Source: Geomonas subterranea (GTDB lineage Bacteria > Desulfobacterota > Desulfuromonadia > Geobacterales > Geobacteraceae). Taken from it: a DNA stretch of 64,000 nucleotides. Every line of letters starts with the position of its first letter. Within the stretch, counting starts at the first letter, position 1. The notes below the pieces were generated by a model that saw only the letters and a program-made list of their open reading frames with translations, made no database searches and was not told where the DNA came from. Below, one piece after another: positions 48,383-58,141 of this stretch. The DNA lies in assembly GCF_019063845.1 (NCBI RefSeq), contig NZ_CP077683.1, positions 3,588,501 to 3,652,500 on the forward strand, read 5' to 3'. The translations under genes and the position numbers were made by a program.

Positions 48383-50763
48383 GCGAGAGGGACGACGAAA
48401 AAATACCGGAAAACGTCCTCCTCACCTCCCTGGACGACCTGATCAACTGGGGGAGGGCGAACTCACTCTGGCCGATGTTCTTCGGGCTTTCCTGCTGCTT
48501 CGTCGAAATGATGGCTTCCTTCACCTCGCGCTACGACGTTTCGCGCTTCGGCGCCGAGGTGCTGCGCGGCACGCCCCGCGAGTCCGACCTGATGGTGATC
48601 GCGGGAACGGTCTTCAAAAAGATGGCCCCGAGCATCCTCAGGCTCTACGACCAGATGGCCGAACCCAAATGGGTCATCTCCATGGGAAGCTGCGCCAACT
48701 CCGGCGGCATGTACGACGTCTATTCCGTGGTGCAGGGGGTGAACCAGATACTGCCGGTCGACCTCTACATACCCGGCTGTCCGCCGCGCCCCGAATCCTT
48801 CCTCGAAGGGCTCATGCTGCTGCAGCAAAAGATCAGGAGCGAGGAGCGGCCGACCCGTCCGGTGCTCCGGATGCAGGGGGGAACGCAGGGGACCGTCGCC
48901 CCCATCCTCGAGGACGGCGTCACCAAGTCGCGGGACACCCGCGGGCCGGGCCTGGAGGGGGTTCCCATCCGCGGCAGCTCGATGCAGCACCCCTATTTCG
49001 CCGCACCCCGCTCGGACGAGCTCTGGCGCCCGAAACAGCCCCGGCTCCCCTACCCCGAGTTCGGGCTGGAAGAGGAACTGCAGGCGGCATTCAATGGGGA
49101 GGTGGTCAGGGACGAGGCAGGGGCCGACATGCTGACCTTGCGCGCCCCCGCCCGCTTGGTGCCGGAGCTCCTGAAGCACCTGAAGGAGCGTAAGTCTTCG
49201 CAGTTTCGCCGCCTGGAGGACATCGCCTGCGTCGACGAGTCCTGCCGCCGCGACAGGGACAGGTTCCGGGACTTCACCGTCAACTACCACCTCACCTGCT
49301 TCGACACCCCCGGCAGGATCAGGATCAAGACCGAGCTGGACGGGGAGTACCCCGAGATCCCCAGTGTCACCTCCGTCTTCCCCGTCGCCAACTGGTACGA
49401 GCGGGAGGCGTACGACATGTTCGGCATCCGCTTCGCCGGTCATCCCAACCTGACCAGGATCCTGATGCCCCCCGACTGGGAAGGGCACCCGCTCAGGAAG
49501 GAGCATCCCTCCCGGGCCACCGAGATGCCCGCGTACACCGCGGAGCATGCGCGCGGGCGCAGGACCCTCCCCGGCAGCGACTTCTTCGACCGCGTCGACG
49601 ACGAGACACTGATCCTGAACCTCGGTCCCCAGCACCCCGGTACCCACGGGGTGGTGCGCTTCGTCCTGAAACTCTCCGGCGAGGAGATCGTCGACATGGA
49701 CACCGAGATCGGCTACCACCACCGCGGGGCCGAGAAGATCGGGGAGCGCCAGAACTGGCACCAGTACATGCCTTACACCGACCGGGTCGATTACCTGGCC
49801 GGCGTCCAGAACAACCTCGCCTACGTCAATTCGGTGGAGAAGCTCTGCGGCATCGAGGTGCCGGAGCGGGCCATGTACATCAGGGTCATGCTCTGCGAGC
49901 TGTTCCGCATCGCCAACCACCTGGTGTGGCTTGGGACCTTCGCCGCCGACATCGGGGCCATGACCCCGGTCTTCTACACCTTCACCGACCGGGAGAAGAT
50001 CTTCGACATCGTGGAGCTGATCACCGGCGGACGGATGCACCCCGCGTGGTTCAGGATCGGCGGCGTCGCGGACGACCTCCCGGCGGGGTGGCTGGACAAG
50101 GTCCACGCTTTCCTGGAGTGGTTCCCCCCCCGCCTCGCCGAGTACGAAAAGCTTCTGTCCGGCAACCCCATTTTCACGGCGCGGCTGAAGGGGGTTTCCG
50201 CCATCACGGTGGATGAGGCGCTGGAGTGGGGACTCACCGGGCCGATGCTGCGCGCCTGCGGCTTCGACTGGGACCTGCGCAAGAAGATGCCCTACTGCGG
50301 CTATGACCGTTTCGACTTCAGGGTGGCCACTGCCGAGGGGGGAGACTGCTACGCCCGGTACCTGGTGCGCATGGAGGAGATGCGGCAATCGCTCTCCATC
50401 GTCAGGCAGGCCGCCCAGGGGATGCCGGACGGACGCTGGATCTCCCAGGATTACCGTTACACGCTGCCGCAAAAAAGAGACGCCCTGGAAAACATCGAAT
50501 CCCTGATCCACCACTTCGTGAACGCGACCCGCGGGATGTCCCCTCCAAAGGGCGAGTGCTACGCCCCCATCGAGGCCCCGAAGGGGGAATACGGCTACTT
50601 CGCGGTTTCCGACGGCCTGCACACCGCCTACCGGATGCGGATCAGGACCGCGACCTTCCCGCACATCCAGTCCCTGCCGGTCTTGAGCCGCGGCTGGCTG
50701 CTGTCGGACTTCCTCGCCATCATCGGGTCCGTTGACTTCGTGTTGGCGGACCTGGACCGGTAA
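48379..50763 (+). CDS. nuoBCD: NuoBCD trifunctional fusion subunit
   Basis: 794 residues. NuoB at about 1-165 with the N2-cluster cysteines ([28 protein letters not shown]). A linker (about 166-220) leads to NuoC (about 225-390; [27 protein letters not shown]). NuoD follows (about 405-794; [40 protein letters not shown]) up to the terminal DFVLADLDR. It starts with TTG overlapping nuoA's stop. Such a B-C-D fusion is known in Geobacter and some others and fixes the stoichiometry of the connecting arm. Confidence 0.96.
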   Translation: MSERDDEKIPENVLLTSLDDLINWGRANSLWPMFFGLSCCFVEMMASFTSRYDVSRFGAEVLRGTPRESDLMVIAGTVFKKMAPSILRLYDQMAEPKWVISMGSCANSGGMYDVYSVVQGVNQILPVDLYIPGCPPRPESFLEGLMLLQQKIRSEERPTRPVLRMQGGTQGTVAPILEDGVTKSRDTRGPGLEGVPIRGSSMQHPYFAAPRSDELWRPKQPRLPYPEFGLEEELQAAFNGEVVRDEAGADMLTLRAPARLVPELLKHLKERKSSQFRRLEDIACVDESCRRDRDRFRDFTVNYHLTCFDTPGRIRIKTELDGEYPEIPSVTSVFPVANWYEREAYDMFGIRFAGHPNLTRILMPPDWEGHPLRKEHPSRATEMPAYTAEHARGRRTLPGSDFFDRVDDETLILNLGPQHPGTHGVVRFVLKLSGEEIVDMDTEIGYHHRGAEKIGERQNWHQYMPYTDRVDYLAGVQNNLAYVNSVEKLCGIEVPERAMYIRVMLCELFRIANHLVWLGTFAADIGAMTPVFYTFTDREKIFDIVELITGGRMHPAWFRIGGVADDLPAGWLDKVHAFLEWFPPRLAEYEKLLSGNPIFTARLKGVSAITVDEALEWGLTGPMLRACGFDWDLRKKMPYCGYDRFDFRVATAEGGDCYARYLVRMEEMRQSLSIVRQAAQGMPDGRWISQDYRYTLPQKRDALENIESLIHHFVNATRGMSPPKGECYAPIEAPKGEYGYFAVSDGLHTAYRMRIRTATFPHIQSLPVLSRGWLLSDFLAIIGSVDFVLADLDR

Positions 50764-50785
50764 CCATAAGGAGCAGAACCGGGAA

Positions 50786-51259
50786 ATGATTCCAGAGACC
50801 CTCAAAACATCGCTTGAGGCGCGCGTCGCTTCCGCCATCACCCCGCGCGAGGCCGCGGTGGACGTGATGAAGGAGCTGCAGACCCACTACGGATGGCTTA
50901 CCGACGAGGCGGTAGGGGAGGCCGCGGTGCTGCTGGGCCTGTCGCCTTTGCAGGTGGAGGAGCTCGCCACCTTCTACGAGATGATCTACCGCCGCCCGGT
51001 GGGGAAGAAGGTGATCCACGTCTGCGACTCCATCTCCTGCTGGTGCGCCGACTGCGACACGATCATCCAATACCTGAAGGACAAGCTCGGCGTCGGGCTG
51101 GGGGGGACCACGGCGGACGGCGTGTTCACGCTGATTCCCTGCTGCTGCATGGGGATGTGCGGCGACAGCCCCGCCATGTCGGTCGGAGGGGTCCCGTACG
51201 GGAAGCTGACGCCTGAACTGGTGGACAAGATACTGGAAGCGGAGCGGAACAACGGGTAA
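50786..51259 (+). CDS. nuoE: NADH-quinone oxidoreductase subunit E
   Basis: 157 residues. 24-kDa subunit of the dehydrogenase module with a [2Fe-2S] cluster: VIHVCDSISCWCADCD and later PCCCMGMCGDSPAM, the four ligands plus extra Cys. Start ATG 50786 with AAGGAGCAG upstream; 22 bases after nuoBCD. Confidence 0.93.
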   Translation: MIPETLKTSLEARVASAITPREAAVDVMKELQTHYGWLTDEAVGEAAVLLGLSPLQVEELATFYEMIYRRPVGKKVIHVCDSISCWCADCDTIIQYLKDKLGVGLGGTTADGVFTLIPCCCMGMCGDSPAMSVGGVPYGKLTPELVDKILEAERNNG

Positions 51260-51262
51260 AGG

Positions 51263-51350
51263 CACCCTCACCCCGACCCTCTCCCGGGGGGCGAGGGAGT
51301 CCCATCCCTTCTCCCCTTAGAAGAAGGGTCCGCGAAGGGGATGAGGGCGC
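51263..51350. repeat. Palindromic intergenic repeat between nuoE and nuoF
   Basis: CCCTCACCCC and GGGGATGAGGG form the outer arms around CCCTCTCCCGGGGGGCGAGG. Same word family as the other nuo junction repeats. Confidence 0.7.
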
Positions 51351-51386
51351 AGCCACAGGGTGAAAGACAGAGAACGACAAGGAACC

Positions 51387-52649
51387 ATGGAACTCCCTCT
51401 TTTCCGACATAACCGCCCCGACCGCGTGGTCACTTTTGACGAGTACCGCGAGGAGGGGGGCTTCGAGGCGCTGAAAAAGGCCTTCTCCGGGATGAGCCCG
51501 GACGACGTGCAGCAAACCGTGATGGATTCGGGGCTCCGGGGACGCGGCGGCGCCGGCTTCGCCACCGGAAGGAAGTGGTCCTTCGTCCCCCGCGACCTCC
51601 CCGGCCCGCGCTGGCTCATCTGCAACTGCGACGAGATGGAACCGGGAACCTACAAGGACCGGGTGCTCCTGGAGCACAACCCGTACTCCCTGATCGAGGG
51701 GATGACCCTCGCCTGCTACGCGCTCGGAGTCCGGCACGCCTTCATCTTCATCAGGAAGGGATACGAGCAGGCCGCGGCCAACCTGGCTCGCGGCATCGAG
51801 GAGGCGAAGAAGGCGGGACTGCTCGGCGAGCACATCCTGGGGAGCGAGCACGCCATCGAACTGGACCTGCACCTCTCCGCCGGCCGCTACATCTGCGGCG
51901 AGGAGACCGCGCTCATCAACGCGCTGGAGGGGAAGCGCCCCAACCCGCGCTCCAAGCCTCCCTTTCCGGCGGTGAAAGGGCTCTGGCAGGGACCGACCGT
52001 GGTGAACAACGTGGAGACGCTGGCCAACGTCCCGGCCATCATCGCCAACGGAGCCGCCTGGTTCAAGGGGCTCGCGCTCAACCCCGAGGGGGCCGGCAGC
52101 AAGCTCTTCTGCGTGAGCGGCTCGGTCAAGAACCGCGCCTGCGTCGAACTCCCCATCGGCACCACGCTCGGGGACATCATCGACGGGGCCTGCGGCGGCA
52201 TGCGCGACGGCAAGAAGTTCAAGGCCTGCATCCCGGGGGGGGCCTCGACCCAATTCCTGAAGCCGGAGCACTGGACGCTCCCGATGGACTACGACACCGT
52301 GGCCAAGGCGGGCTCGCGCCTCGGCTCCGGCGGGGTGATCGTCTTCGACGAGGGACACTGCCTGGTGGAGGCGACCCTGAACCTGATCAACTTCTTCGCC
52401 CGCGAATCCTGCGGCTGGTGCACCCCGTGCCGCGAGGGCCTTCCCTACGTGAAGGAGATCCTCACCCGGATCGAGAACGGGCGCGGCGAGGAGGACGACA
52501 TCACCATCCTGCGCGAGCACGTGAAGTACCTGAACTACACCTTCTGCGCCCTCGCCCCCGGCGCCATGGCCCCGCTGGACGGCCTGCTGCGCGATTTCGA
52601 GGACGAGGTGCGGGAGCACATCGTCAAGAAGAGGTGCCCGCTGAAATAA
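51387..52649 (+). CDS. nuoF: NADH-quinone oxidoreductase subunit F
   Basis: 420 residues (E. coli 445). 51-kDa NADH-binding subunit with FMN and cluster N3. Motifs: LRGRGGAGFATGRKW (FMN/NADH loop), ICNCDEMEPGTYKDR, AGRYICGEETALINALEG, and the cluster ligands ESCGWCTPCREG with a final Cys in YLNYTFCALAPGA. ATG 51387 chosen by family alignment and AAGGAACC; the earlier start at 51360 lies in the repeat tail. Confidence 0.96.
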   Translation: MELPLFRHNRPDRVVTFDEYREEGGFEALKKAFSGMSPDDVQQTVMDSGLRGRGGAGFATGRKWSFVPRDLPGPRWLICNCDEMEPGTYKDRVLLEHNPYSLIEGMTLACYALGVRHAFIFIRKGYEQAAANLARGIEEAKKAGLLGEHILGSEHAIELDLHLSAGRYICGEETALINALEGKRPNPRSKPPFPAVKGLWQGPTVVNNVETLANVPAIIANGAAWFKGLALNPEGAGSKLFCVSGSVKNRACVELPIGTTLGDIIDGACGGMRDGKKFKACIPGGASTQFLKPEHWTLPMDYDTVAKAGSRLGSGGVIVFDEGHCLVEATLNLINFFARESCGWCTPCREGLPYVKEILTRIENGRGEEDDITILREHVKYLNYTFCALAPGAMAPLDGLLRDFEDEVREHIVKKRCPLK

Positions 52650-52660
52650 GGTTCCATGCC

Positions 52661-52702
52661 GCGCCCTCACCCCTGCCCCTCTCCCGGAGGGCGAGGGGAG
52701 AA
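52661..52702. repeat. Palindromic intergenic repeat between nuoF and nuoG
   Basis: GCGCCCTCACCCCTGCCCCT followed by CTCCCGGAGGGCGAGGGGAG; same family as above. The nuoG ribosome site (AAGGATGAAAGAGGA region) begins after it. Confidence 0.7.
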
Positions 52703-52733
52703 TGGACAGATGCTACAAGGATGAAAGAGGACG

Positions 52734-54674
52734 ATGCCCAAACTGATCATCGACGACATACCGGTGGAGGTCGCGCCGGGGACCAGCGTTTTGGAAGCGG
52801 CCCGCAGCGTCGGGATCACCATCCCGCATTTCTGCTACCACCCGGCCCTGGCCATCGCCGCCGCCTGCAGGCTCTGCGCGGTGAAGCTGCTGGACGGCCC
52901 GGTGAAGGGAATCCAGATGTCCTGCGCCCTGCCGGCCCAGGACGGCATGGTGGTCTCCACCACCGACCCCGAGGCGCTCAAGATGCGTGCCCTGGTCATC
53001 GAGTGGCTCATGCTGAACCACCCGCACGACTGCCCGGTCTGCGACGAGGGGGGGGAGTGCCTGCTGCAGGACTTCACCATCGCCGGAGGTCACAGCCGCC
53101 GGCGTTACCAGGGGAAGAAGCGGACCTTCCAGAACCAGTACTTGGGGGAGGGGATCCACCACGAGATGAACCGCTGCATCGAGTGCTACCGCTGCGTCCG
53201 TTTTTACCAGGACTACGCCGGCGGCACCGACTTCGGCGTGACCGGAAGCGCCGGCCGGGTCTACTTCGGCCGGTTCCAGGAGGGACAGCTGGAGTCCCCC
53301 TTTTCGGGGAACCTGGTGGACATCTGCCCGACCGGGGTCTTCACCGACAAGACCGGACGCTTCCGGGCCCGCTACTGGGACTACCAGTTCGCCCCCTCGG
53401 TCTGCCAGCATTGCTCGGTCGGGTGCAACACCTCTCCGCAGAACTTCCAGCGCGAGACCATCAAGATCGTCGGACGCCGCAACGACCAGGTGAACGGCTG
53501 GTTCATCTGCGACCGGGCCCGCTTCGACAAGGGGTACCTGAACGACCCGCAACGCCCCAGGGAGCCCCGTCTCGACGGCGCCACCTGCGGCTACGATGTC
53601 GCCGTTGACGCGGCCGCCAAATCCATCGCGGAGTTCGTGCGCAAAAACGGCGCCGACAGCCTTGCCGTGGTCGGTTCCCCGAGGCTCTCGCTGGAAGCAA
53701 TGATCCTGCTGGCACGGCTCGCCCGCGCCGCCGGGGGAGCGCGGATCTGCTACTTCGGCGATGCCGCCCAGCAACAGGGGAGCGTGGCGGCGGCCCGGCT
53801 CCTCCACGAGGAGAACAGCGCCCACATCAGGGAAATAGAGCAGGCCCAGTGGGTCGCCCTGCACGCGCTCGACCTGATCGAGGAGGCGCCCATGCTGGCC
53901 CTGGCCGTGCGCAAGGCATTCCTCGCGGGAGCACAGATCTTCCTGGTCGACGGCAACCCGATCCCGGAGCGGAACACCCCGCCGTTCAAGTACGCCGCCG
54001 TGGAGTCGCTGGACGACGTCCCCTTCGAGGGGGGCGGCAAGGGGATTGTCATCTGCGGCGCCGGCAGGAAGGATCCCGAACTACTGGCGCACATCGCGTC
54101 CAGCGGTGCGAAGCTGGTCATACTGCAGCCGGGGGCGAACGGATTCGCCGCCGGGCTGCTCGCGCAGGAGCATGCGACATCCCCCCTGACCGAGCTGGTT
54201 GCTGCCCGGCAGGTGCGGGGAGTAGTCTGCTTCGAGGCCGATGTGCCGGAAGGACTCCTCTCCGGATTGGAGGTCCTGGCGAGCGCGGACTGGCGCCGGG
54301 GACCGGTCGAGGCGAAAAGCCCCATCTTCCTCCCCACCACCACCTGGGTGGAGTCCGACGGCACCGCCATCAACTACGAGGGGAGAGCCCAGCGTTTCCA
54401 GCGCAGCAGGGTTGCCGGGCTTCCCTTGAAGGGGCTCGACCCGAAGTACTACGGCAGCGCCACCGAGGCCGTCACCCTGCACCCGCCACGGGTACACCGC
54501 AAGGACATCCCCGGCGGGGCGGAGCGCGACGCCTGGCAGGTCATGGCGCAGTTGATCGTGAGGCTTGGGGGTGAGCCGGTAGTGGAGCCTTTGGCTGGGA
54601 AATGGAGCGCACTGAGGAGCCTCGACCCGGAGGGGGAGGGGGTCCGAATTTTCGACATCGTTTCGGGCGAATGA
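52734..54674 (+). CDS. nuoG: NADH-quinone oxidoreductase subunit G
   Basis: 646 residues, well short of E. coli NuoG (about 908), because the molybdopterin-fold region is reduced. N-terminal [2Fe-2S] (FCYHPALAIAAACRLC), His-Cys3 cluster (HPHDCPVCDEGGECLLQD), [4Fe-4S] (CIECYRCVRF with later CPTG), and a fourth-cluster motif CQHCSVGCNT (N7-like). It carries electrons from NuoF toward NuoI. ATG 52734 follows GAGGA. Confidence 0.94.
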   Translation: MPKLIIDDIPVEVAPGTSVLEAARSVGITIPHFCYHPALAIAAACRLCAVKLLDGPVKGIQMSCALPAQDGMVVSTTDPEALKMRALVIEWLMLNHPHDCPVCDEGGECLLQDFTIAGGHSRRRYQGKKRTFQNQYLGEGIHHEMNRCIECYRCVRFYQDYAGGTDFGVTGSAGRVYFGRFQEGQLESPFSGNLVDICPTGVFTDKTGRFRARYWDYQFAPSVCQHCSVGCNTSPQNFQRETIKIVGRRNDQVNGWFICDRARFDKGYLNDPQRPREPRLDGATCGYDVAVDAAAKSIAEFVRKNGADSLAVVGSPRLSLEAMILLARLARAAGGARICYFGDAAQQQGSVAAARLLHEENSAHIREIEQAQWVALHALDLIEEAPMLALAVRKAFLAGAQIFLVDGNPIPERNTPPFKYAAVESLDDVPFEGGGKGIVICGAGRKDPELLAHIASSGAKLVILQPGANGFAAGLLAQEHATSPLTELVAARQVRGVVCFEADVPEGLLSGLEVLASADWRRGPVEAKSPIFLPTTTWVESDGTAINYEGRAQRFQRSRVAGLPLKGLDPKYYGSATEAVTLHPPRVHRKDIPGGAERDAWQVMAQLIVRLGGEPVVEPLAGKWSALRSLDPEGEGVRIFDIVSGE

Positions 54675-54702
54675 TTATTCGCCCCGCCGACAGCATCTGC
54701 AC

Positions 54703-54829
54703 ACTCTCCCTCTCCCTTTGGGAAAGGGCTGGGGTGAGGGCGCCATTTCGCTCCACCATGTTCAATAGCACTGGCACGACACCTCCCTCACCTGGCCTCC
54801 GGCCACCCTCTCCCGGAGGGAGAGGGGAC
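54703..54829. repeat. Two palindromic repeats between nuoG and nuoH
   Basis: One unit at about 54703-54743 (CTCCCTCTCCCTTTGGGAAA side, GGGTGAGGG end) and one at about 54783-54829 (CTCCCTCACC start, CTCCCGGAGGGAGAGGGG end) fill the 187-bp gap; between them is non-repeat sequence with no gene. Confidence 0.7.
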
Positions 54830-54861
54830 GTGGGCAGGCAAAAGCGGGAAGGAATGAGGTC

Positions 54862-55851
54862 ATGACCTGGACTGCCACTGACATAGCGCTGATGCTCGCG
54901 AAGATCGTGCTGCTCTACGCCATCATCCTGACCGGCGCAGCATACCTGGTGCTGGCGGAGCGGCGCATCCTCGGCTTCATCCAGGACCGGATCGGCCCGA
55001 ACCGGGTCGGCCCGCTCGGACTTTTGCAGCCTTTGGCCGACGTGATCAAGATGCTCACCAAGGAGGATATGATCCCCACGGCCGCCGACCGCCTCCTCTT
55101 CTCCATGGCGCCGGCAATGGCCGCCATCCCGGCCATACTGACCTTCGCCATCATCCCGGTCGGGGCGCCGCTGCAGCTATTCGGGCGCCAGGTGAACCTG
55201 CAGATCGCCGACCTGAACGTGGGGGTCCTCTTCTTCATGGCCCTCTCCTCCGTCGCGGTCTACGGCGTCGCCCTCGGGGGATGGGCCTCGAACTCGAAGT
55301 ACGCGCTCCTCGGGAGCATACGCGGCCTGTCCCAGCTGATCTCCTACGAGCTCTCCATGGGGCTGTCGCTGGTCCCCGTTGTCATGCTGGCGAAGTCGTT
55401 GAGCCTGGCCGACATCGTCAACGCGCAGGCCGACATGCCCTTCATCGTGTACCAGCCGGTCGCCTTCGTCATCTTCCTGGTCAGCATCCTGGCCGAGTGC
55501 CGCAGGATCCCCTTTGACCTCCCCGAGGCGGAGGGGGAACTGGTCGCGGGCTTCCACACGGAATATTCCGGGATGCGCTTCGGGCTTTTCTTCGTCGGGG
55601 AGTACATCAACATCATCTCGCTGGGATCGCTCGCCTCGCTCTTTTTCCTGGGTGGGTGGCGCGGCCCGCTGCTGCCGCCGGTCTTGTGGTTCTTCATCAA
55701 GGTCGGGCTTTTCTCGTTCCTGTTCATCTGGGTCAGGGGAACCCTCCCACGCCTTCGCTACGACCAGCTCATGCACCTGGGCTGGAAGTTCCTGACACCG
55801 CTTGCTCTTCTCAACATTCTAGTCACCGGGTGGTGGCTGGCTTTACGATAA
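54862..55851 (+). CDS. nuoH: NADH-quinone oxidoreductase subunit H
   Basis: 329 residues, eight transmembrane helices. The quinone-site subunit: ERRILGFIQDRIGPNRVGP, ISYELSMGL and the acidic loop CRRIPFDLPEAEGELVAGFHTEYSGMRF are intact. GGAATGAGGTC precedes ATG 54862. Confidence 0.97.
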   Translation: MTWTATDIALMLAKIVLLYAIILTGAAYLVLAERRILGFIQDRIGPNRVGPLGLLQPLADVIKMLTKEDMIPTAADRLLFSMAPAMAAIPAILTFAIIPVGAPLQLFGRQVNLQIADLNVGVLFFMALSSVAVYGVALGGWASNSKYALLGSIRGLSQLISYELSMGLSLVPVVMLAKSLSLADIVNAQADMPFIVYQPVAFVIFLVSILAECRRIPFDLPEAEGELVAGFHTEYSGMRFGLFFVGEYINIISLGSLASLFFLGGWRGPLLPPVLWFFIKVGLFSFLFIWVRGTLPRLRYDQLMHLGWKFLTPLALLNILVTGWWLALR

Positions 55852-55896
55852 GAGGCGTTGTACTGGGCAATGTATTCTCACAAAGGAGGAACTGCG

Positions 55897-56346
55897 ATGA
55901 CAACAACCGTGGAAGTCGAGTTGGGGGCAGGGTTCAGGGCGCAGGTGGATGCGGTGGACAAAAACGGCCACACCCCCCTCATGGACGCAGCGAAGGCCGG
56001 CAACCTGGCGGAAGTCTCCGACCTGTTGGAGCGGGGCGCGAACCTGGTGGCGAGAAGCGACAAGGGGAAAACGGCCCTGCACTTCGCGGCGGCGCACGGC
56101 AACGCGGAGGTGGTACGCCTGCTGTTGCAAAAAGGGGCCGAGGTCGACGCCCGCGACCGTGACGGCCACACGCCTCTCATGCTGGCAGCAAACTACGGAT
56201 GCACCCAGACCACGCAGATGCTGGTCGACAGCGGGGCCGACCCGCTGGCAATGTCGTACTCCGGAACCACCGCCCTGGCCTACGCAGAGAACAACCAGCA
56301 CAGACAGACCCTCGACGTCTTGATGAAGTCACTACGGCCCAACTGA
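55897..56346 (+). CDS. Ankyrin-repeat protein inserted between nuoH and nuoI
   Basis: 149 residues with three to four ankyrin repeats: [43 protein letters not shown] and [20 protein letters not shown] with the typical TPLxxAA and helix-loop spacing. No signal or membrane segment, so cytoplasmic. AAAGGAGG lies before ATG 55897. It is in the nuo direction, 45 bases after nuoH, and shares the operon. Not a complex I subunit in any system I know; perhaps an assembly or regulatory partner, but that is inference from position. Confidence 0.85.
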   Translation: MTTTVEVELGAGFRAQVDAVDKNGHTPLMDAAKAGNLAEVSDLLERGANLVARSDKGKTALHFAAAHGNAEVVRLLLQKGAEVDARDRDGHTPLMLAANYGCTQTTQMLVDSGADPLAMSYSGTTALAYAENNQHRQTLDVLMKSLRPN

Positions 56347-56355
56347 CACCTCCTT

Positions 56356-56384
56356 CCGGCAGGCGGCATCACGCTGCCTGCCGG
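56356..56384 (+). promoter_or_regulatory. Intercistronic hairpin after the ankyrin gene
   Basis: CCGGCAGGC (56356-56364) pairs with GCCTGCCGG (56376-56384), no T run, nine bases after the ankyrin stop. Probably an RNA processing or stability element. Confidence 0.5.
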
Positions 56385-56480
56385 GCCCCGGCCCGCCCGG
56401 CGCTGTCACGGCGTACGGTGCGGACACTAAGCATCTGCCGGCATCTACTACGGCACCAACGACACCTCGAGCAGGAACGG

Positions 56481-57011
56481 ATGCCCATACTGAACGACAT
56501 AAAAGAGATCCTGACCGGTCTTTCCATCACCTTCCGGCACATATTCCGGAAGCCGGTCACGGTGCAGTTTCCCGAGGAGCGCAGGGCCATGCCCGAGCGT
56601 TTCCGCGGCAGCATCGTCCTGACCCGCGACCCCGACGGCGCCGAGCGCTGCGTCGCCTGCTATCTGTGCTCCGGGGCCTGCCCCGTCGACTGCATCTCGA
56701 TGGCCGCGGCGGAAGGGGAGAACGGCCGGCGCTACGCCGCCTGGTTCCGCATCAACTTCTCGCGCTGCATCCTGTGCGGCATGTGCGCCGAGGCCTGCCC
56801 GACGCTCGCCATCCAGATGTCGCCCGAGATGTTCCACTGCAGGCGCCAGGTCATGGACATGGTCTACGAGAAGGAGGACCTGCTGATCGACGGCACAGGG
56901 AAGGATCCCGATTACAATTTCTACCGCCATGCCGGAACCGGCGTGGTGCAGCCGCGCGGTGGCGGCGAAGGCGAGCAGGCACCGGCAGACCCCAGAAGCC
57001 TGTTGCCGTAG
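56481..57011 (+). CDS. nuoI: NADH-quinone oxidoreductase subunit I
   Basis: 176 residues. Two [4Fe-4S] clusters (N6a/N6b): [16 protein letters not shown] and [16 protein letters not shown], both CxxCxxCxxxCP. N-terminal amphipathic helix ([19 protein letters not shown]) for docking on the membrane arm. ATG 56481 with AGGAACGG upstream; the frame start at 56199 runs back through the ankyrin gene and is not used. Confidence 0.96.
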   Translation: MPILNDIKEILTGLSITFRHIFRKPVTVQFPEERRAMPERFRGSIVLTRDPDGAERCVACYLCSGACPVDCISMAAAEGENGRRYAAWFRINFSRCILCGMCAEACPTLAIQMSPEMFHCRRQVMDMVYEKEDLLIDGTGKDPDYNFYRHAGTGVVQPRGGGEGEQAPADPRSLLP

Positions 57012-57030
57012 GAGTGAAATAGGAACTCAG

Positions 57031-57150
57031 GGGCGTCCTCCCTCTCCCTCTGGGTGAGGGGAAGAGGACGCCCCCTTCACACAAGGGGCAACTGCTGGAG
57101 CAAGACAGCTCCCCCTCCCTGTCCCTCCCCCTCCGGGGGCGGGGACGCAG
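57031..57150. repeat. Palindromic repeats between nuoI and nuoJ
   Basis: GGGCGTCCTC (57031-57040) pairs perfectly with GAGGACGCCC (57064-57073) around CTCCC/GTGAGGGG words; a second G/C-rich unit (CCCCTCC then GGGGGCGGGG) follows to about 57150. Fills most of the 182-bp gap. Confidence 0.7.
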
Positions 57151-57193
57151 GGGGACGCAGGGCAGACGGACACACCGGTACTTTCGGAGCGAC

Positions 57194-57679
57194 ATGGAAG
57201 CGACACTTTTCTACATACTTGCGGCGGTGCTCCTCACCGGGATCCTGTTCGCCATAACGGCGCGGCAGGCGGTGCGTTCCATCGTCTACCTGGTGACCTC
57301 GTTCTTCGCCCTGGCCCTGATGTTCTACCTCCTCGGGGCGCCGCTCATCGCGGCTTTCGAGGTCATCATCTACGCCGGCGCCATCATGGTGCTATTCCTG
57401 TTCGTCATCATGATGCTGGAACTGGAGTCGCCCGAGAAACTCCCGCAGCCGCACTTCAAGAATTGGCTGCCGGCCCTGCTCCTGGCGGGCGCGGTGGTCG
57501 GCTCGCTGGTGGTCCTGCTCTGCTCCCGCCTGCAGGCGGTGCCTCCCGGGTTCGTCGAGATCCCGGTGCGCCAGTTCGCCTTCGCGCTGTTCAAGCAGTA
57601 CGGGGTTGCCGTGGAAGTCGTTTCCATGCAGCTCCTCTTCGCGCTGGTGGGCGCGCTCTACCTCGGGAGGCGCAGATGA
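57194..57679 (+). CDS. nuoJ: NADH-quinone oxidoreductase subunit J
   Basis: 161 residues, five membrane helices. Conserved start (LFYILAAVLLTGILFAITAR, SIVYLVTSFFALALMFYLLG) and the pi-bulge region AFEVIIYAGAIMVLFLFVIM. ATG 57194; the TGA overlaps the nuoK ATG (ATGA). Confidence 0.95.
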   Translation: MEATLFYILAAVLLTGILFAITARQAVRSIVYLVTSFFALALMFYLLGAPLIAAFEVIIYAGAIMVLFLFVIMMLELESPEKLPQPHFKNWLPALLLAGAVVGSLVVLLCSRLQAVPPGFVEIPVRQFAFALFKQYGVAVEVVSMQLLFALVGALYLGRRR

Positions 57680-57984
57680 GCGTACCGCTGTCCCACGTGC
57701 TGATCGTGGCATCCCTGATGTTCGCCATGGGCCTTGGCTGCGTGGTCGCCTGGCGCGCCAACGTGATCATGATGCTGATCGGCATCGAGATCATGCTGAA
57801 CGCCGTGATGCTCACCTTTGTCGGCGGCTCCGCCCACTGGGGCATCGCCGACGGACAACTTTTCTCCCTGATGCTGATGGCACTGACGTCCGCGGAGGTC
57901 TCCCTGGCGCTCGCCATGGTCGTTTACCTGCACCGGCGCAAGAACACCGTCAACACGGACCAGTTCGACTCCATGAAGGGATAG
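57676..57984 (+). CDS. nuoK: NADH-quinone oxidoreductase subunit K
   Basis: 102 residues, three helices. The proton-path glutamates are present in NVIMMLIGIEIMLNAV and MALTSAEVSLALAMVVYL. ATG 57676 inside the end of nuoJ shows translational coupling; GGGAGG lies upstream. Confidence 0.96.
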   Translation: MSVPLSHVLIVASLMFAMGLGCVVAWRANVIMMLIGIEIMLNAVMLTFVGGSAHWGIADGQLFSLMLMALTSAEVSLALAMVVYLHRRKNTVNTDQFDSMKG

Positions 57985-57985
57985 C

Positions 57986-58110
57986 CCTTTCTTTCCCTCC
58001 CTCTTCCCCCGGGAGAGGACCGGGGGGAAGGAGCAGCAGTGGCAGCGCTGCCGCATTAGCACCGCCCTCACCCGCCCTGCGGGCACGCTCTCCCAGTGGG
58101 AGAGGGGATG
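57986..58110. repeat. Palindromic repeats between nuoK and nuoL
   Basis: Two units: about 57992-58031 (CTCCCTCTTCCCCCGGGAGA region) and about 58062-58108 (CCGCCCTCACCCGCCCTGCG, then CTCTCCCAGTGGGAGAGGGG). Same family as at the other nuo junctions. Confidence 0.7.
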
Positions 58111-58141
58111 TTGGACAGAAACAGAACGACAAAGGACAAGG

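Noticed and set aside
48463-50841. 792-codon open frame on the minus strand
   Set aside because: Shadow of nuoBCD and the start of nuoE; no domain, no start signals.
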